A stretch of DNA of 23,442 nucleotides from a virus: positions 1-23,442 of the IMG/VR virus record IMGVR_UViG_3300023242_000924; one strand, 5' to 3'. The notes beneath the pieces were generated by a model. That model was not told where the DNA came from. It worked only from the letters and a program-made list of their open reading frames with translations, and made no database searches. This document shows, piece by piece, positions 22,869-23,442 of the stretch. Made by a program: the position numbers and the translations under genes. Numbering within the stretch: the stretch's first letter is position 1; each line of letters begins with the position of its first letter.

Positions 22869-23442
22869 ATGGCAAACGAATTTAAAGTAAAAAATGGCCT
22901 TATTGTTGGAGGCGATTCTACATTTTCAGGAAATATAACAATTCCTCAAACAGCAGCAACAACAGACACAGACAAATTTGCTGTTTTAGACAACGGTATA
23001 ATAAAATTTAGGACAGGTGCCCAGGTGCTATCTGATATAGGAGCACAAGTAACAGGTAGTTACGATAACTACGTTTCTTGGACTTTACAAGCACAAAACC
23101 AGGGCGGAGCTTCTTTAGGTACTTCTACAATTACAAGTAGCGATACTGCTATTTTTAAAGCAGGTACAAATGTTACTTTAGCTTGGGCGGATGATAGTAT
23201 TACGATAAACTCAACTGACCAATTCACAGGTACTGTAACAGGAACAGGTGAAAATAACAGATTAGCTATTTGGAACGGAACTGCAGCTATAGATTCTGAT
23301 TCTGATTTTTATGTTGATGGTGATACAATTTTCACTACTAATTTAGAAGCCAGTGGTTTAGTAAGCGCTTTAGGAGGTAACTCTACACAATGGAACACAG
23401 CTTATACAGATAGATTAAAATGGGATGGGGGAGCTACTGGAT
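22869..23442 (+). CDS. Tail fibre protein (partial, runs off the window end)
   Basis: The frame opens at ATG 22869 (MANEFKVKNGLIVGGDSTFS) and stays open for 191 codons to the window end, so the C-terminus is missing. The N-terminal FKVKNGLIVGG form is common in phage fibres. Residues about 34-59 (TDTDKFAV...FRTGAQVLSDIG) match the module at 96-122 of the fibre at 17363, and the GGNSTQWNTAY stretch (about 169-179) matches a second module there. The sequence is Gly/Thr/Asn-rich and beta-strand-rich. It has its own promoter-like motif upstream. Role in adsorption is inferred. Confidence 0.8.
   Translation, partial: MANEFKVKNGLIVGGDSTFSGNITIPQTAATTDTDKFAVLDNGIIKFRTGAQVLSDIGAQVTGSYDNYVSWTLQAQNQGGASLGTSTITSSDTAIFKAGTNVTLAWADDSITINSTDQFTGTVTGTGENNRLAIWNGTAAIDSDSDFYVDGDTIFTTNLEASGLVSALGGNSTQWNTAYTDRLKWDGGATG

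Overview
The window is a stretch of the structural (late) region of a T4-like contractile-tailed phage (myovirus). Every gene I can support is on the + strand. The DNA is AT-rich, and start codons are preceded by A-rich sequence with no recognisable AGGAGG-type ribosome binding site. One secreted protein ends its signal peptide in SFSQ. These traits fit a phage of Bacteroidetes, probably Flavobacteriia; the phage and host identification is inference from sequence character, not a database match.

Layout. (1) 1-674: two overlapping small membrane/secreted proteins in different frames, a candidate lysis spanin pair. (2) 679-4172: large terminase (gp17-like) followed directly by the portal (gp20-like); the sheath and tube genes (gp18, gp19) that separate these in T4 are not here. 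(3) 4214-8434: head-assembly cassette with three unassigned proteins and one acidic, coiled-coil-rich protein, then the prohead protease (gp21-like) and a small gene split by a frameshift in a C run. (4) 8443-11530: a hairpin cluster ending in a terminator, the acidic scaffold (gp22-like), the major capsid protein (gp23-like) and a second strong terminator. (5) 11571-15007: PhoH-like ATPase, then neck and tail-completion proteins resembling gp13, gp14 and gp15. (6) 15018-23442: a tail-fibre/adhesin region with several beta-rich fibre proteins, a fibrinogen-like lectin, a LamG-type lectin, another putative adhesin and several very small genes. The last fibre gene runs off the window end.

How the genes work together: the scaffold and core proteins build the prohead on the portal with gp23, the gp21-like protease matures it, the terminase packages DNA through the portal, the gp13/14/15-like proteins close the head and tail and join them, and the fibre region supplies modular receptor-binding parts. 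Compared with T4, the order is permuted: the neck genes lie downstream of the capsid gene instead of upstream of the terminase.

Regulation: a 10-base motif, ATATTTATAA, occurs six times, each time in a gap just upstream of a gene. Two copies contain the exact T4 late-promoter core TATAAATA. It is the best candidate for this phage's late promoter. The most interesting items are the fibrinogen-like adhesin with its calcium loop and cysteine pair, the overlapping spanin candidates, the split small gene at 8160-8434, the shared fibre modules and the recurrent promoter motif. I saw no tRNA, CRISPR array or insertion sequence.
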